Program-made: the position numbers and the translations under genes | Notes under the pieces: generated by a model | What the model saw: only the letters and a program-made list of their open reading frames with translations | What the model was told of the DNA's origin: nothing | Database searches by the model: none | Source of the DNA: Fidelibacterota bacterium | Lineage (GTDB): Bacteria > Fidelibacterota > UBA8477 > JABMPR01 | Direction of reading: 5' to 3' | DNA: 48,340 nucleotides | Assembly (NCBI GenBank): GCA_018650795.1 | Contig: JABIFG010000308.1 | Coordinates: 1 to 48,340 of the forward strand | Shown: positions 15,806 to 24,631 of the stretch, one piece after another | Layout of the letters: the number at the start of each line of letters is the position of its first letter | Numbering within the stretch: the first letter of the stretch is position 1

Positions 15806-16954
15806 ATGAAAATTCTTATTAAACAATCTGGATTGATCCTCCTTCTCATTGTCCTGGTGACAGTGGGATGTAAGAGTGAGACCGTTAATCCATTATATAA
15901 TCCAAATGAGTTTACACTGCTAGTAGCTGCAAGTAATGACGGGGAAGTAGGACCCTGCGGCTGAAAGTCCAATCCACTTGGCGGTCTTGCCAGGAAGCAT
16001 ACAATTTTAAAAGGATTAGTGGAAACTCAGGCTACCTACTTCGTTGATGCAGGGGATGCATTATTCAAATATCCCTACATTGCAGAAAATCAACGCGATC
16101 AGCTGAAGGATGTCGCCCGCGCCATTATTGCATCCTATAACATGATGGAATGCAAGGTGATGAATGTCGGCACCAATGATCTTGCTGGAGATCTGGATTT
16201 TATCATGGAATTGCAGAAAAACGCAGATTTCCCATTCATTTCAGCAAATACAAAAGATGTAGTCACTGATAAATTTTTATTTAACCCATATGCTATTGTA
16301 GAAACACCAGATCAAACTCTGGGCTTTGTGGGCGTGACTATAGGTGACGGTAGGCTAAAGTCCTTCGCATTCTCAGATCCGGTTGAGGCAGCTCAAAAAG
16401 CAATCGATGAAATTAAAGACAAAGTTGATCTGGTATTCTTGATGGCCAATGTGGACGAGAAAATGGAGCGAGCTTTAACCGCTGAGGTGAAGGGTATCGA
16501 TTTTCTTCTCCGATCCAAAACTGGATCCTTGCAAAGAGTCCCTCGACAGCAGGATGGTACCACGGTCATTCGTATTGGCAAGCAAGGTAAGTATGCCGGA
16601 GTATTGAAAATCAGAAATGTTGATAATGTGAGTCAGATGAAGAATGTAAGTTCTCAATACACTCGCATTAAGTTTGCAGATAATCGTCTAAACGCGATGT
16701 CCAAAGATCTGGAACAGGGAAAAACACTCGAAGAGCACTATGCCAATGACGAAAGTAGACTCAAACTTATTGCCCGCCTCCGTACTGAGCGTAAAACCAA
16801 TGTGGATTTGATCAGGAGCTTGAAGAATAGCTACTATTTGGAACCGATCCCACTCAATGAGAAAATTGTGGATACTCCAGAGGTTGCAGCAATTGTGGAA
16901 GCATACATGCCCGAGGATAAGTCAAAGGCCAAGAAGGATAAAAAGAGCAAATAG
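15806..16954 (+). CDS. Predicted selenoprotein: metallophosphatase/5'-nucleotidase-like lipoprotein with in-frame UGA
   Basis: From ATG 15806 (AGGAAAAC site just upstream) to TAG 16954 the frame is open except for one TGA at 15962-15964. Read through, it gives 382 residues. These comprise a signal peptide with lipobox at Cys22, then NDGEVGPCG-U-KSNPLGGLAR, VDAGD (80-84) and NVGTND. That order mirrors the N-terminal domain of UshA-like metallophosphatases, where GGLAR is followed by LLDAGD and an Asn-containing metal motif. Homologues I recall have Cys at the UGA position (C-G-C), so Sec53 would replace a conserved cysteine. The usual D-x-H metal motif appears as DGE, so activity is uncertain. 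A SECIS-like hairpin follows at 15977-15994. A plain frame-breaking mutation is the alternative. A start at 16019 would lose both signal peptide and motif. Confidence 0.85.
15962..15994 (+). promoter_or_regulatory. UGA codon and SECIS-like hairpin
   Basis: After the in-frame UGA (15962-15964) come 18 bases and then the loop GGUCUU (15983-15988), closed by a 6-pair stem CUUGGC (15977-15982) with GCCAGG (15989-15994), one pair being G-U. A GGUCU apical loop 18 bases after the UGA is what I recall for the E. coli fdhF SECIS bound by SelB. Confidence 0.75.
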
Positions 16955-16975
16955 TTATCAATTTTAAATGAATGT

Positions 16976-17012
16976 AAAAAAAAGAGGCTGATTTAATCAG
17001 CCTCTTTTTTTT
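16976..17012 (+). terminator. Bidirectional rho-independent terminator
   Basis: AGAGGCTGA (16983-16991) pairs with TCAGCCTCT (16997-17005) around a 5-base loop, with a T-run on the right and an A-run on the left. It can serve both the upstream plus-strand gene and the minus-strand tRNA-Gly. Confidence 0.88.
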
Positions 17013-17015
17013 GTG

Positions 17016-17088
17016 AGCGAGAGACCGGACTCGAACCGGCGACAACCACGTTGGCAACGTGGAGCTCTACCAACTGAGCTACTCTCGC
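17016..17088 (-). tRNA. tRNA-Gly(GCC)
   Basis: A 73-base cloverleaf on the minus strand. The 7-pair acceptor is GCGAGAG/CTCTCGC with discriminator U. The D arm is AGCTCAGTTGGTAGAGCT. The anticodon stem CCACG/CGTGG carries TTGCCAA (anticodon GCC), and the T arm is GCCGG-TTCGAGT-CCGGT. The CCA is not encoded. The terminator on its 3' side is immediate. Confidence 0.96.
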
Positions 17089-17407
17089 ATTAGCTGTCTG
17101 CCATCATTGATGGCTTAAAAGCGGCGAGAATATAAATCTCGTGCATGGCGGGGCAAACAATTTTTACCTCTAATTGAGTGATAGAATTAAATCCTCATAA
17201 TCACTATGTAAATCTTTGTGAAAACATATCATTACGATATAACAATATATCATATAATTATTGTAATTTTAATATATTTGAATACACGATGGTCATGTAA
17301 TATCAATAGTAACAATATGATAGGTCATTGCTGTTTCGGTTGGCATATGGTTTGTGAAAGTATACTGCATGTTTAATGAAAAAACAAAAGCCAACAGGGA
17401 GGCAATC
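17089..17407. other. AT-rich intergenic region
   Basis: The part at about 17225-17285 is nearly pure A and T, with several short ATATAT/AATTATT symmetric runs. It lies between the minus-strand tRNA-Gly and the plus-strand TonB-C gene, so it should hold both promoters. A TATACT at 17361-17366 is a possible -10 element, with TTGGCA 15 bases before it (short spacing). Confidence 0.35.
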
Positions 17408-17776
17408 ATGATCAAAACTAAACTCACATTAACTGCAATGATCCTTTTGCTGGGGACAACACAATTGATGGCAGATCCAAAATCAAACAAGAGCTGTTGC
17501 CAACCAACCCCTGTCGGTGGGATGGAATCATTAGAGCAAAACACTGTCTATCCGCTCCTTGATCGTCATGAAGGAAACGATGCAGATGTCATTTTAAATT
17601 TTGATGTAGATGTATACGGAAACGTTTCTAATGTTCAAGTTGCCAACAGTGGTGGAACCATGTTTGATAAATCAGCCGTAATGGCAGTCATGAACACTCA
17701 ATGGAGTCCAGCAATGCAAAATGGAAGTCCCGTAGCAGTCACATTCGAATTACCTTTTGAATACCGCTCTGAATAG
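17408..17776 (+). CDS. Small exported TonB C-terminal-domain protein
   Basis: A 122-residue protein. The start is ATG 17408, chosen because AGGGAGG lies 5 bases upstream and a signal peptide (1-22, ending MAD) begins there; an ATG 54 bases earlier is less likely. The mature part has a Cys-Cys pair (KSCCQP) followed by PVGGMESLEQNTVYPLL and a TonB-C type fold (NFDVDVYGNVSNVQV..WSPAMQNGSPVAV). It lacks the inner-membrane anchor and proline-rich spacer of a true TonB, so it is a free periplasmic or membrane-associated TonB-C domain of unknown partner. A terminator shared with the convergent XRE gene follows. Confidence 0.8.
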   Translation: MIKTKLTLTAMILLLGTTQLMADPKSNKSCCQPTPVGGMESLEQNTVYPLLDRHEGNDADVILNFDVDVYGNVSNVQVANSGGTMFDKSAVMAVMNTQWSPAMQNGSPVAVTFELPFEYRSE

Positions 17777-17825
17777 ATCAAAGCTCCCCGTTATATATAT
17801 AGAATATTCCTTTCAGGAATTATGA

Positions 17826-17862
17826 AACAGGCAGGTCGCGCAAGCAGCCTGCCTGTTTTTTT
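17826..17862 (+). terminator. Bidirectional terminator between convergent genes
   Basis: AACAGGCAGG (17826-17835) pairs with CCTGCCTGTT (17848-17857), followed by TTTTT. It lies between the TonB-C gene (+) and the XRE regulator gene (-). Confidence 0.88.
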
Positions 17863-18157
17863 ATAGAGGTTTAATATTGATTTCAACGTTAACCATATTG
17901 TATTTGAGAGTTTTTAGCGCATCCAGCGCTGCATCAATATCAAGACTAAAAGTTTCCTCAGCCCCATAGTTGAGCATGTGTGCAACGGAGAGCTTGTAAG
18001 CATTTGCGATTTTTGACAGAGTAGAAAAAGTAGGATCTGCCAGACCTCGTTCAAGTTTGCTGATATAGCTTTTATCAAGACCAGCGCTTGCCGCGAGATC
18101 TTTTTGAAGTATCTGATGACCTTCGCGTACAAGCCTTAATTGTTTCCCAATATCCAT
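17861..18157 (-). CDS. XRE-family helix-turn-helix regulator
   Basis: A 98-residue DNA-binding protein. The helix-turn-helix of the Cro/C1 type spans about 5-60 (QKDLAASAGLDKSYISKLERGLADPTFSTLSKIANAYKL, split here only as a named segment). A short acidic C-terminal tail (65-98) has no recognised ligand domain. A strong GGGGAGG site precedes the ATG. It is divergent from the pcm-like gene with a 147-base gap, so it could control that promoter and its own, but no operator is evident. Confidence 0.9.
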   Translation of the reverse strand: MDIGKQLRLVREGHQILQKDLAASAGLDKSYISKLERGLADPTFSTLSKIANAYKLSVAHMLNYGAEETFSLDIDAALDALKTLKYNMVNVEINIKPL

Positions 18158-18304
18158 ATCAAAATCCTCCCCATATTAAATACAACTGACTCGTTTTGCC
18201 TGAGGCGTTGGAAATATGACAAAATATAACTTTGCCAGACGCAGAAATTAATGTTTTTCGATAAGTTAATGCTTGGAGTTAGAAAAGGATTAAATTGAAC
18301 AACG

Positions 18305-18973
18305 ATGGAAATCACGGATACTGAAACTACACTCGCTCTACGCCTGGCAATGGTGTCAGAACAGTTAACCAGCAGAGGTATTGTTCATCCAGCCATTTTG
18401 GATGCCTTTAAGAATATTCCCCGACATTATTTTGTTTCAAACGTGTCATCAGAGAAAGCTTATTCCGATCAACCTCTCCAGATAAAAGCGGGTCAAACCA
18501 TTAGCCAGCCATATGTTGTGGCCTTGATGTTGAGCTATCTGGATATTTATCCCCAACATAAAGTTTTAGAGATCGGTAGTGGAAGTGGATATGCTACCGC
18601 AATAATGTCCAAAATATGCAAGCATATCTATGCTATCGAAGTCTATCAGGAGTTAATTGAAGATTCACTTCGTGTAATTCAGAAACTAAATATTTCGAAT
18701 GTCGAATTGAATCATAGCAGTGCCTGGGAACATTTTAACGAGGGAATGGTTTATGACCGTATCATTCTTTGGGCCAGCCCACCAAGGATTCCAGAGCATA
18801 TCTTTGACAGTTTGAAAGAAGGGGGCATTTTGGTTGCTCCTGAGGGCAAGTCACAACAATATGTGTGGATTTGTACAAAAAGGGATGGAAACATCATAAG
18901 GAAGAGAAAAGATCCTGTAAGGTTTGTTCCTCTCGTACAAGGATCTGTTCACGAAATTGATCGAAACATGTGA
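18305..18973 (+). CDS. pcm: Protein-L-isoaspartate O-methyltransferase
   Basis: A 222-residue SAM-dependent repair enzyme that methylates isoaspartyl residues in damaged proteins. Family signatures are present: SRGI..ILDAFKNIPRHYFV, QTISQPY (64-70) and the SAM-binding motif I VLEIGSGSGYAT (87-98). Length is normal. The start is ATG 18305; there is no strong ribosome binding site. The double-PspC gene starts 17 bases after the stop and has its own GAGG site, so the two are likely co-transcribed. Confidence 0.92.
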   Translation: MEITDTETTLALRLAMVSEQLTSRGIVHPAILDAFKNIPRHYFVSNVSSEKAYSDQPLQIKAGQTISQPYVVALMLSYLDIYPQHKVLEIGSGSGYATAIMSKICKHIYAIEVYQELIEDSLRVIQKLNISNVELNHSSAWEHFNEGMVYDRIILWASPPRIPEHIFDSLKEGGILVAPEGKSQQYVWICTKRDGNIIRKRKDPVRFVPLVQGSVHEIDRNM

Positions 18974-18989
18974 GGAAAACGAGGGTAAT

Positions 18990-19622
18990 ATGAATAGATT
19001 ATATAAATCCGATAAAGATAAAGTATTTGAAGGAGTCTGTGGGGGACTTGGAGAATACTTCAATGTAGATCCGGTTATTATCCGGCTCATGTGGGTGGTT
19101 CTGGTAATATTTGGTGGCACTGGCATCGTGGCTTACCTCATCGCCATGTTGATTATTCCAAATAAGCCCGAACATGCAGATGAAGCAGTAAAAGCTGAAT
19201 CGAAAATTACCCCTGAGACCTATTCTAACAGGTTTTGGGGTATTATTATGGTGATCGCTGGTGTTTTGCTACTATTTGGCATCATCGGTCCTATTGCGGG
19301 TATTTTTGCTGGATTAACTCTGGCTATGGGCCATGTTCTCTGGCCGGTATTGGTAATTGGGTTGGGATTATACCTATATTTTAACACGGGTGGTGGAGAT
19401 TCACCCAAGCCATCCATGGATGGTATTTTTCCACCAGACAAAACTCTCTATAAATCCCGTTCAGATAGAAAAATATCGGGTGTGTGCGGTGGGATTGGTC
19501 AGTACTTTGATATTGATTCCAACATAATCCGCATATTCTGGGCAGTAGCAACTTTAGGATCTATTGGTCTTGGTGTTATTGCCTATGCAATACTTGCTAT
19601 CTATCTGCGTGAATCTGATTAA
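18990..19622 (+). CDS. Membrane protein with two PspC domains
   Basis: A 210-residue integral membrane protein. The start is ATG 18990, because a GAGG site lies upstream and the first PspC domain begins there with LYKSDKDKVFEGVCGGLGEYF; upstream in-frame ATG codons overlap pcm. The N-terminal PspC domain (about 3-60) and the C-terminal one (about 148-208, LYKSRSDRKISGVCGGIGQYF) are clear repeats of each other. Between them lie two or three hydrophobic segments like a LiaF/DUF5668 region. PspC proteins take part in envelope stress sensing, as partner of PspA or as toxin-antitoxin-like membrane factors. No pspA is in the window, so its role here is inference. Confidence 0.85.
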   Translation: MNRLYKSDKDKVFEGVCGGLGEYFNVDPVIIRLMWVVLVIFGGTGIVAYLIAMLIIPNKPEHADEAVKAESKITPETYSNRFWGIIMVIAGVLLLFGIIGPIAGIFAGLTLAMGHVLWPVLVIGLGLYLYFNTGGGDSPKPSMDGIFPPDKTLYKSRSDRKISGVCGGIGQYFDIDSNIIRIFWAVATLGSIGLGVIAYAILAIYLRESD

Positions 19623-19672
19623 TTCACTTCACTAATACTTACGCGCTCATAATCCATTCTCTGGGAATCAAT

Positions 19673-21328
19673 ATGCATCGTTCCGGATCATACTTCTTTC
19701 GTGTACTTCTGATATGTTGTCTGTTTGTTGGAGTAAATGCCCAGCATGTTTATGAACGAGGCACATTTGTCAGCATTCCTGCCGGTAAACATATCAATCA
19801 CAGTTTTTACAGTACCTGGAATGTCTATTTTGCTGTTGAAGATGGAGTACTAGTCTATGATCATCATAAGCGTCAGTGGCTTGAACCCATCACAGTCAGC
19901 AATGGATTAAGCCAATACCCGGTTCTGCTTGTATGGCATAATGCCGTTACTCAGGATGTTTGGATAGTTACACCTGATTATGTCTTCATCTATGATGAGC
20001 TGGCAGGTTGGATGTCACGTGTGCCCTTACCTGTCGATCCGCAGTATTCTGGAACTTATGAGCTAGGGATAGTAGACAATTATGTCATAGTTACTGCTGC
20101 TTCTCCTGAAAATGTGGGAAAATATTCAGCCCTTTTCTCAAAGACATCAGGAACCCTTGAACTATGGGGAGCTAATACAGCCCTGGATATCAATTGGGAT
20201 AAAGTGGATTGGATTCATTCGATTTCTTCGGAATTGACAGATATTTATGAAGCACTTCCAGTACAGACTGTTGCCAATGGTTCATTTGATTCTGAAGGCA
20301 AACTTCATCTAGATGGTCATCCTAGAAATTCTCTTGGTGTGGTTTCATCTCTCACCGGAGAACAAGCCGCCGGTGAATCCTTCTTGAGTACATATGGAAT
20401 GGGCATTTTTCAACAGAATATTCTAGGCGGTGAATTCACTAGCTTACCATACGGTCTTTTGTCACCTGATGTCATGAGCATGAATATCTATAAGGAGCAA
20501 CTCGTTGTTGGTGGGAGGGCTGGCCTGACGTATATGGATAGTTCTACCTTTGAATATGACGAGGCCATACGTGATATTGCTCAGGACTATTCATTTATTA
20601 CTGATATCGAAACTTTGGGGAATGACCTCCTTATTGGTGCCAGGGGGGGCGTATTTCGAGAAAGCAAGAGCAGCTCTGGCTGGGATAAAGTCGTTTCTCA
20701 AAAAGATTTAACTAGTAACCGCATATACTCGATTGCAGCAGGAAATGATGGTAATCTTATGGTTGCCACAGAACGCAATGCCTATCTGCTTCACGACTCA
20801 GGGTTGAGGCTTCGTACACTTTTTCCTATTGGCCTTGATTGGCCTGTTTTTGATGTCAACTATGCAGATGGCAGGTTTTATCTCTCAAGTTTTTATGGAT
20901 TATATGTTTTTGATGAAACAACTCAGGGTTTTGTTGCCCGGGTTAATTCGTCGGGTGAATTCCTGCCGCTCTCTGAAGATTCAGCTATCGATCCCATTTA
21001 TGAGAGCGTTCTGCAGGGCGACAGGTTATGGGCCAGCACGCATAGGGGGCTTATGGTGCATGACCTGCTAACCGGAGAAGGGGCTTTCCACCTATCGCCC
21101 AATGCTCCCTTTAAACCCAGGGGACTTACTGTTGTAGGTAAAAGTGTATGGATTGGTACTGATATTGGGTTATATAGTTTCGATTCCAAATCAGCATCGT
21201 GGCGTCATTACACGACTAGTGATGGCCTCATAAGTAACTTTGTCACTGATTTGATTAAAAAAGATGGCTATATTTGGGTTGGCACAAACCTGGGATTAAC
21301 GAGGATAAAGTGGAAAAATCTATATTGA
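19673..21328 (+). CDS. Exported beta-propeller protein (two-component-regulator propeller repeats)
   Basis: A 551-residue exported protein. Signal peptide 1-23 ends near VNAQ. The rest is made of repeated propeller blades with the pattern G-L-x-x-Y/F-D-x-x-x-x-W and IWVGTNxGL (last blade about 535-548), as in the sensor part of hybrid two-component regulators of the Bacteroidetes. There is no membrane anchor, kinase or sorting domain after it, so it is a stand-alone exported propeller, perhaps for ligand or protein binding. Its end overlaps the start of the GWxTD gene, showing a shared transcript. Confidence 0.82.
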   Translation: MHRSGSYFFRVLLICCLFVGVNAQHVYERGTFVSIPAGKHINHSFYSTWNVYFAVEDGVLVYDHHKRQWLEPITVSNGLSQYPVLLVWHNAVTQDVWIVTPDYVFIYDELAGWMSRVPLPVDPQYSGTYELGIVDNYVIVTAASPENVGKYSALFSKTSGTLELWGANTALDINWDKVDWIHSISSELTDIYEALPVQTVANGSFDSEGKLHLDGHPRNSLGVVSSLTGEQAAGESFLSTYGMGIFQQNILGGEFTSLPYGLLSPDVMSMNIYKEQLVVGGRAGLTYMDSSTFEYDEAIRDIAQDYSFITDIETLGNDLLIGARGGVFRESKSSSGWDKVVSQKDLTSNRIYSIAAGNDGNLMVATERNAYLLHDSGLRLRTLFPIGLDWPVFDVNYADGRFYLSSFYGLYVFDETTQGFVARVNSSGEFLPLSEDSAIDPIYESVLQGDRLWASTHRGLMVHDLLTGEGAFHLSPNAPFKPRGLTVVGKSVWIGTDIGLYSFDSKSASWRHYTTSDGLISNFVTDLIKKDGYIWVGTNLGLTRIKWKNLY

Positions 21329-22578
21329 AAACATCAATAATATCGCTGGGACTATGGTTATTGCTACTGGGGTGCGCAGAGCAGAATGTGAATCGTGAAG
21401 ATGATCTCACCCTTCCTGATTTCTCCTTTATTGGACTCTCTGAACCACTGGCAGACAAAGAAAACATCAAGATTTCGGTCCATGTGAAAATTCCTCACAC
21501 TGAGCTACAATTTATCCGTTCCGGAGATGAATATCTCGCCAGATACGAGGTCGCTGTCAATCTGGCAGATCAGGACAACGAACGCATATCAGGAGAAATA
21601 TGGAGCGATTCTTTACGACTGACTGAGTATAAAGAGTCCCGAAATAGCACGAATACCATCGTGACGGTCAAGACTTTTAAGGTTCCTGCCTCAGAGTTGA
21701 CCATCAATGTTCGAGTAACAGACCTTTATACCAAGAAATCTCATGTGCTCAGTAGCGGTATAGATCAATCACTGATGTACTCAGGTGCTTTATCACTGGG
21801 AAATATCATGATCCTGGAAAATGGTACATCAGACAAATCCAAACTTCTCATGAATGAATCGTTTTATGAAATTATAGATACTCTGAGATTTAATGTTCGC
21901 CTCCTGGGTGATAATTTCCCTTTCAAACTCAATTATGAGTTGAAAGTTAGAGATGAAATTAAAGTAAATGAAACGCGATTGGTTGATCATGCGGCTCCCA
22001 TCGATTCGCTTCTCAACTTCGTTGTCCCGCTTACAGACATGCATTATTCAAACTACACTCTTTTTCTCACAGCTGAGGATTCAGAGGGAAATAAAGCTGC
22101 CACCAAGGTTAATTTCAGGGTAAGAATTCGTGGCGTCAACTTTGATGTTGAAAACATGGATGAAGCAGTTAAACAACTTATTTATCTCGCCAGCGACCGC
22201 CAAATCAAAGAAATGATGATTGGCTCAGAAATTGAGAAAACTGAAAAATTCAAACTATTTTGGGAAGCCCTTGATCCAACACCCGGAACTATAGACAATG
22301 AACTCATGGAGGAATACTACCGGCGGATCGCATTCTCTTTGGAAGCATTTACGGTAATTCAAGAAGGGTGGAAAACTGACCGAGGGATGATTTATATACT
22401 ATTTGGACCTCCAGATGAAATCCAGCGTGGTCCCTTTGAATTGGATCGCAAGCCTTACCAGGTGTGGCAATATTACCACCTTGGGAAAAATTTTGTTTTC
22501 AAAGATCAAACTGGGTTTGGAGATTACAAACTTGATCAATCCTACCTGGATCAAGGAGACTGGCGCTTCCGGTATTAA
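21310..22578 (+). CDS. GWxTD-domain lipoprotein
   Basis: A 422-residue lipoprotein with start GTG 21310. From there the sequence reads VEKSILKTSIISLGLWLLLLGC, with a lipobox Cys at 22; the start overlaps the previous gene by 19 bases. Beta-rich domains fill 30-270. The C-terminal GWxTD domain includes the name-giving GWKTD at 353-357, followed by RGMIYILFGPPDEI and VWQYYHLG. The domain is widespread in FCB bacteria. Its function is unknown, though it often accompanies exported proteases or secretion genes. The mre operon follows after 218 bases. Confidence 0.88.
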   Translation: MEKSILKTSIISLGLWLLLLGCAEQNVNREDDLTLPDFSFIGLSEPLADKENIKISVHVKIPHTELQFIRSGDEYLARYEVAVNLADQDNERISGEIWSDSLRLTEYKESRNSTNTIVTVKTFKVPASELTINVRVTDLYTKKSHVLSSGIDQSLMYSGALSLGNIMILENGTSDKSKLLMNESFYEIIDTLRFNVRLLGDNFPFKLNYELKVRDEIKVNETRLVDHAAPIDSLLNFVVPLTDMHYSNYTLFLTAEDSEGNKAATKVNFRVRIRGVNFDVENMDEAVKQLIYLASDRQIKEMMIGSEIEKTEKFKLFWEALDPTPGTIDNELMEEYYRRIAFSLEAFTVIQEGWKTDRGMIYILFGPPDEIQRGPFELDRKPYQVWQYYHLGKNFVFKDQTGFGDYKLDQSYLDQGDWRFRY

Positions 22579-22796
22579 TTCTGCCGCATTTCTGCAGGCA
22601 CCCTTGAGGAAGGGAAGCAATACTTTAGCTCTTCTGTTCTAAGCCCCTAAAATAAAGCCTTAAAGCGCCATTTAATGAGTGCTATTGGCCTAAAAATTTA
22701 TAGATTTTGCATCGCCCTTAAAAAAGTGTTTTTCGGGCAGTAGGTAAAGTATTGTTTTCAAAGACCTGAGAGCACTTTTCAGGCACGAGAGGGTAG

Positions 22797-23819
22797 ATGG
22801 CCACTAAATTTTCAAATTTCCGAAACTGGATGGGCGTAGACGTCGCAGTTGATCTTGGAACAGCAAATACACTTATTTACGTTCGCGGCCAGGGCATCGT
22901 TTTAAACGAACCATCCATAGTTGCGAAATCGAAATCCACATCAAAAGTCATTGCCGTAGGTAACGAAGCCAAGCGCATGGTAGGTAAAGTTCACCAGGAA
23001 ATTGAAACAATTCGTCCCCTCAGGGATGGAGTCATTGCTGACTTTGAAATGGCTGATAGTATGTTACAAGGCTTTTTGAATAAACTGCCTATCTCCAAGT
23101 TGGCTCGCCCTCGTATGATTATCTGTGTTCCATCGGGAATTACCGAAGTTGAAAAACGAGCCGTTAAAGAATCTGCAGAGCGCCGGAATGCACGGGAAGT
23201 GTTCCTTATTGAAGAACCCGTAGCGGCCGCTATCGGCATTGGCATAGATATAAGTGAACCCGTTGGTAACATGATTGTGGATATTGGGGGTGGAACTACT
23301 GAGATTGCCATCATTGCTCTCAATGGTATCGTCACCAAAGAATCTCTGCGAGTAGCTGGAGATGAAATGGATGAAGCCATTATCCAACATTTTAAGCGGG
23401 ATCACAATCTTCTGATTGGGGAGCGAACGGCTGAGAGCATTAAGTGCAATGTCGGATCCGCACTTCAGGGGACTGATTACAAGCTCTCTGTCAAAGGGCG
23501 CAATATGATTGCTGGTATTCCAAAAACTATTGAGGTTTCATCGTCTGAAATTAGGGATGCTCTGCGAGATACCATTGATCTCATTGTAGACGCAGTAAAA
23601 ATGTGCCTGGAAAGAACACCACCTGAATTGAGCTCAGATCTCCTGGATCGTGGCATCATTCTCACTGGTGGGGGAGCACTTCTACAGGGTTTTGATAAAC
23701 GCATGCGTCTTGAAGTCGATCTTCCCGTAAATGTTGCAGAATATCCACTGCTTTCAATTGTTCAGGGCACTGGCAAAGTCCTTGATAGTATTGAACGATT
23801 TGAGGATGTTCTTTATTGA
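22797..23819 (+). CDS. mreB: Rod-shape-determining actin homologue MreB
   Basis: A 340-residue bacterial actin that polymerises under the inner membrane and guides sidewall peptidoglycan synthesis. It has the phosphate-1 motif VDLGTANTLIYV (about 16-27), the phosphate-2 motif VDIGGGTTEIAI (about 161-172) and the adenosine motif ILTGGGALLQG (about 289-299). Length is normal. It begins the mreB-mreC-mreD-mrdA-rodA operon. ATG 22797 follows GAGAGGGTAG. The 218 bases upstream should carry the promoter; a GCCC/GGGC hairpin with A and T runs lies at about 22715-22738. Confidence 0.97.
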   Translation: MATKFSNFRNWMGVDVAVDLGTANTLIYVRGQGIVLNEPSIVAKSKSTSKVIAVGNEAKRMVGKVHQEIETIRPLRDGVIADFEMADSMLQGFLNKLPISKLARPRMIICVPSGITEVEKRAVKESAERRNAREVFLIEEPVAAAIGIGIDISEPVGNMIVDIGGGTTEIAIIALNGIVTKESLRVAGDEMDEAIIQHFKRDHNLLIGERTAESIKCNVGSALQGTDYKLSVKGRNMIAGIPKTIEVSSSEIRDALRDTIDLIVDAVKMCLERTPPELSSDLLDRGIILTGGGALLQGFDKRMRLEVDLPVNVAEYPLLSIVQGTGKVLDSIERFEDVLY

Positions 23820-23847
23820 GCATTTCACCCGCGCTATAGGTTAAATC

Positions 23848-24630
23848 TTGGCATCAACAGCACCAACCATCTCTCGATACAAATCCCTGGTACATCTTGT
23901 GGCTGCAGTAGGTTTATCACTATTGATAATTGCCTCAAATGGTAGTCCAATTATGGATAAGACTCGTGGTCTGGTTCTTGAATCATCCGCGTATCTCTGG
24001 GTCCCCATCAAGTGGGTTCAAACTATCTTCACCATCGAGAAAGATTATCGTGAACTTCAACAACGCCATATTAAAGCCCAAATAGAGCTAAATAAAAATC
24101 GTACCCTCGTAAAAGAAAATCAGCGACTCCGTGGAATGCTTGGCTTTAAAGGCGAGAAGAATTTCAATGTGATCCCTGCGAATGTGCTTTCGGTTGTTGG
24201 GAGTCACACCATGAATAGCCTCACTGTCGATCAGGGCTCAGAAGATGGAATAACCCTTTTGGCCGGTGTCGTAGATGCCCATGCTCAATTGGTGGGAAAG
24301 ATTGTTGCTGTATCACCGCATACTGCTCTCGTACAACTTGTCAGCGATAAGAACTTTCGAGTTTCGGTTAGAGAAATGCGATCAAGAGATGTTGGAATCC
24401 TCAGCTATTCTCTCAAAACTGGCTATGTGATTCAGGATGTACCTAAAAATGCTGAAGTAATAGCTGGCGACTCTGTAGTAACTTCTGGTTTCAGTGATAT
24501 TTTTCCTGAACACATCTTTGTCGGTTGGGTTTCGGCAATTTCACCAGTTGTCGAAGATTATGTAAAATCAGTGCGCGTTGATCTGGCGACAAACTTTAAC
24601 CGAGTTGAAGAAGTATTTATTCTGAAATAG
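23848..24630 (+). CDS. mreC: Rod-shape-determining protein MreC
   Basis: A 260-residue single-pass inner-membrane protein whose periplasmic part links MreB/MreD to PBP2. The membrane segment is about 16-34, a coiled coil lies at about 66-95 (YRELQQRHIKAQIELNK), and the double beta-barrel MreC domain (about 105-255) contains NSLTVDQGSEDGI and AVVDAHAQLVGK-like features. I accept TTG 23848 as start: no in-frame ATG or GTG before it fits, and the next ATG would remove the membrane anchor. TTG may keep MreC levels below MreB. Confidence 0.93.
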   Translation: MASTAPTISRYKSLVHLVAAVGLSLLIIASNGSPIMDKTRGLVLESSAYLWVPIKWVQTIFTIEKDYRELQQRHIKAQIELNKNRTLVKENQRLRGMLGFKGEKNFNVIPANVLSVVGSHTMNSLTVDQGSEDGITLLAGVVDAHAQLVGKIVAVSPHTALVQLVSDKNFRVSVREMRSRDVGILSYSLKTGYVIQDVPKNAEVIAGDSVVTSGFSDIFPEHIFVGWVSAISPVVEDYVKSVRVDLATNFNRVEEVFILK

Positions 24631-24631
24631 T

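Noticed and set aside
15784-16954. Reading the UGA at 15962 as evidence for a changed genetic code (UGA = Trp or Gly)
   Set aside because: UGA ends many intact genes in the window (for example at 18973, 23819, 26886, 34377, 36899, 45367), and no other gene contains an internal UGA.
22991-23380. 129-codon frame opposite mreB
   Set aside because: A shadow of the strongly conserved mreB reading frame, with low-complexity Ser/Ile-rich translation.
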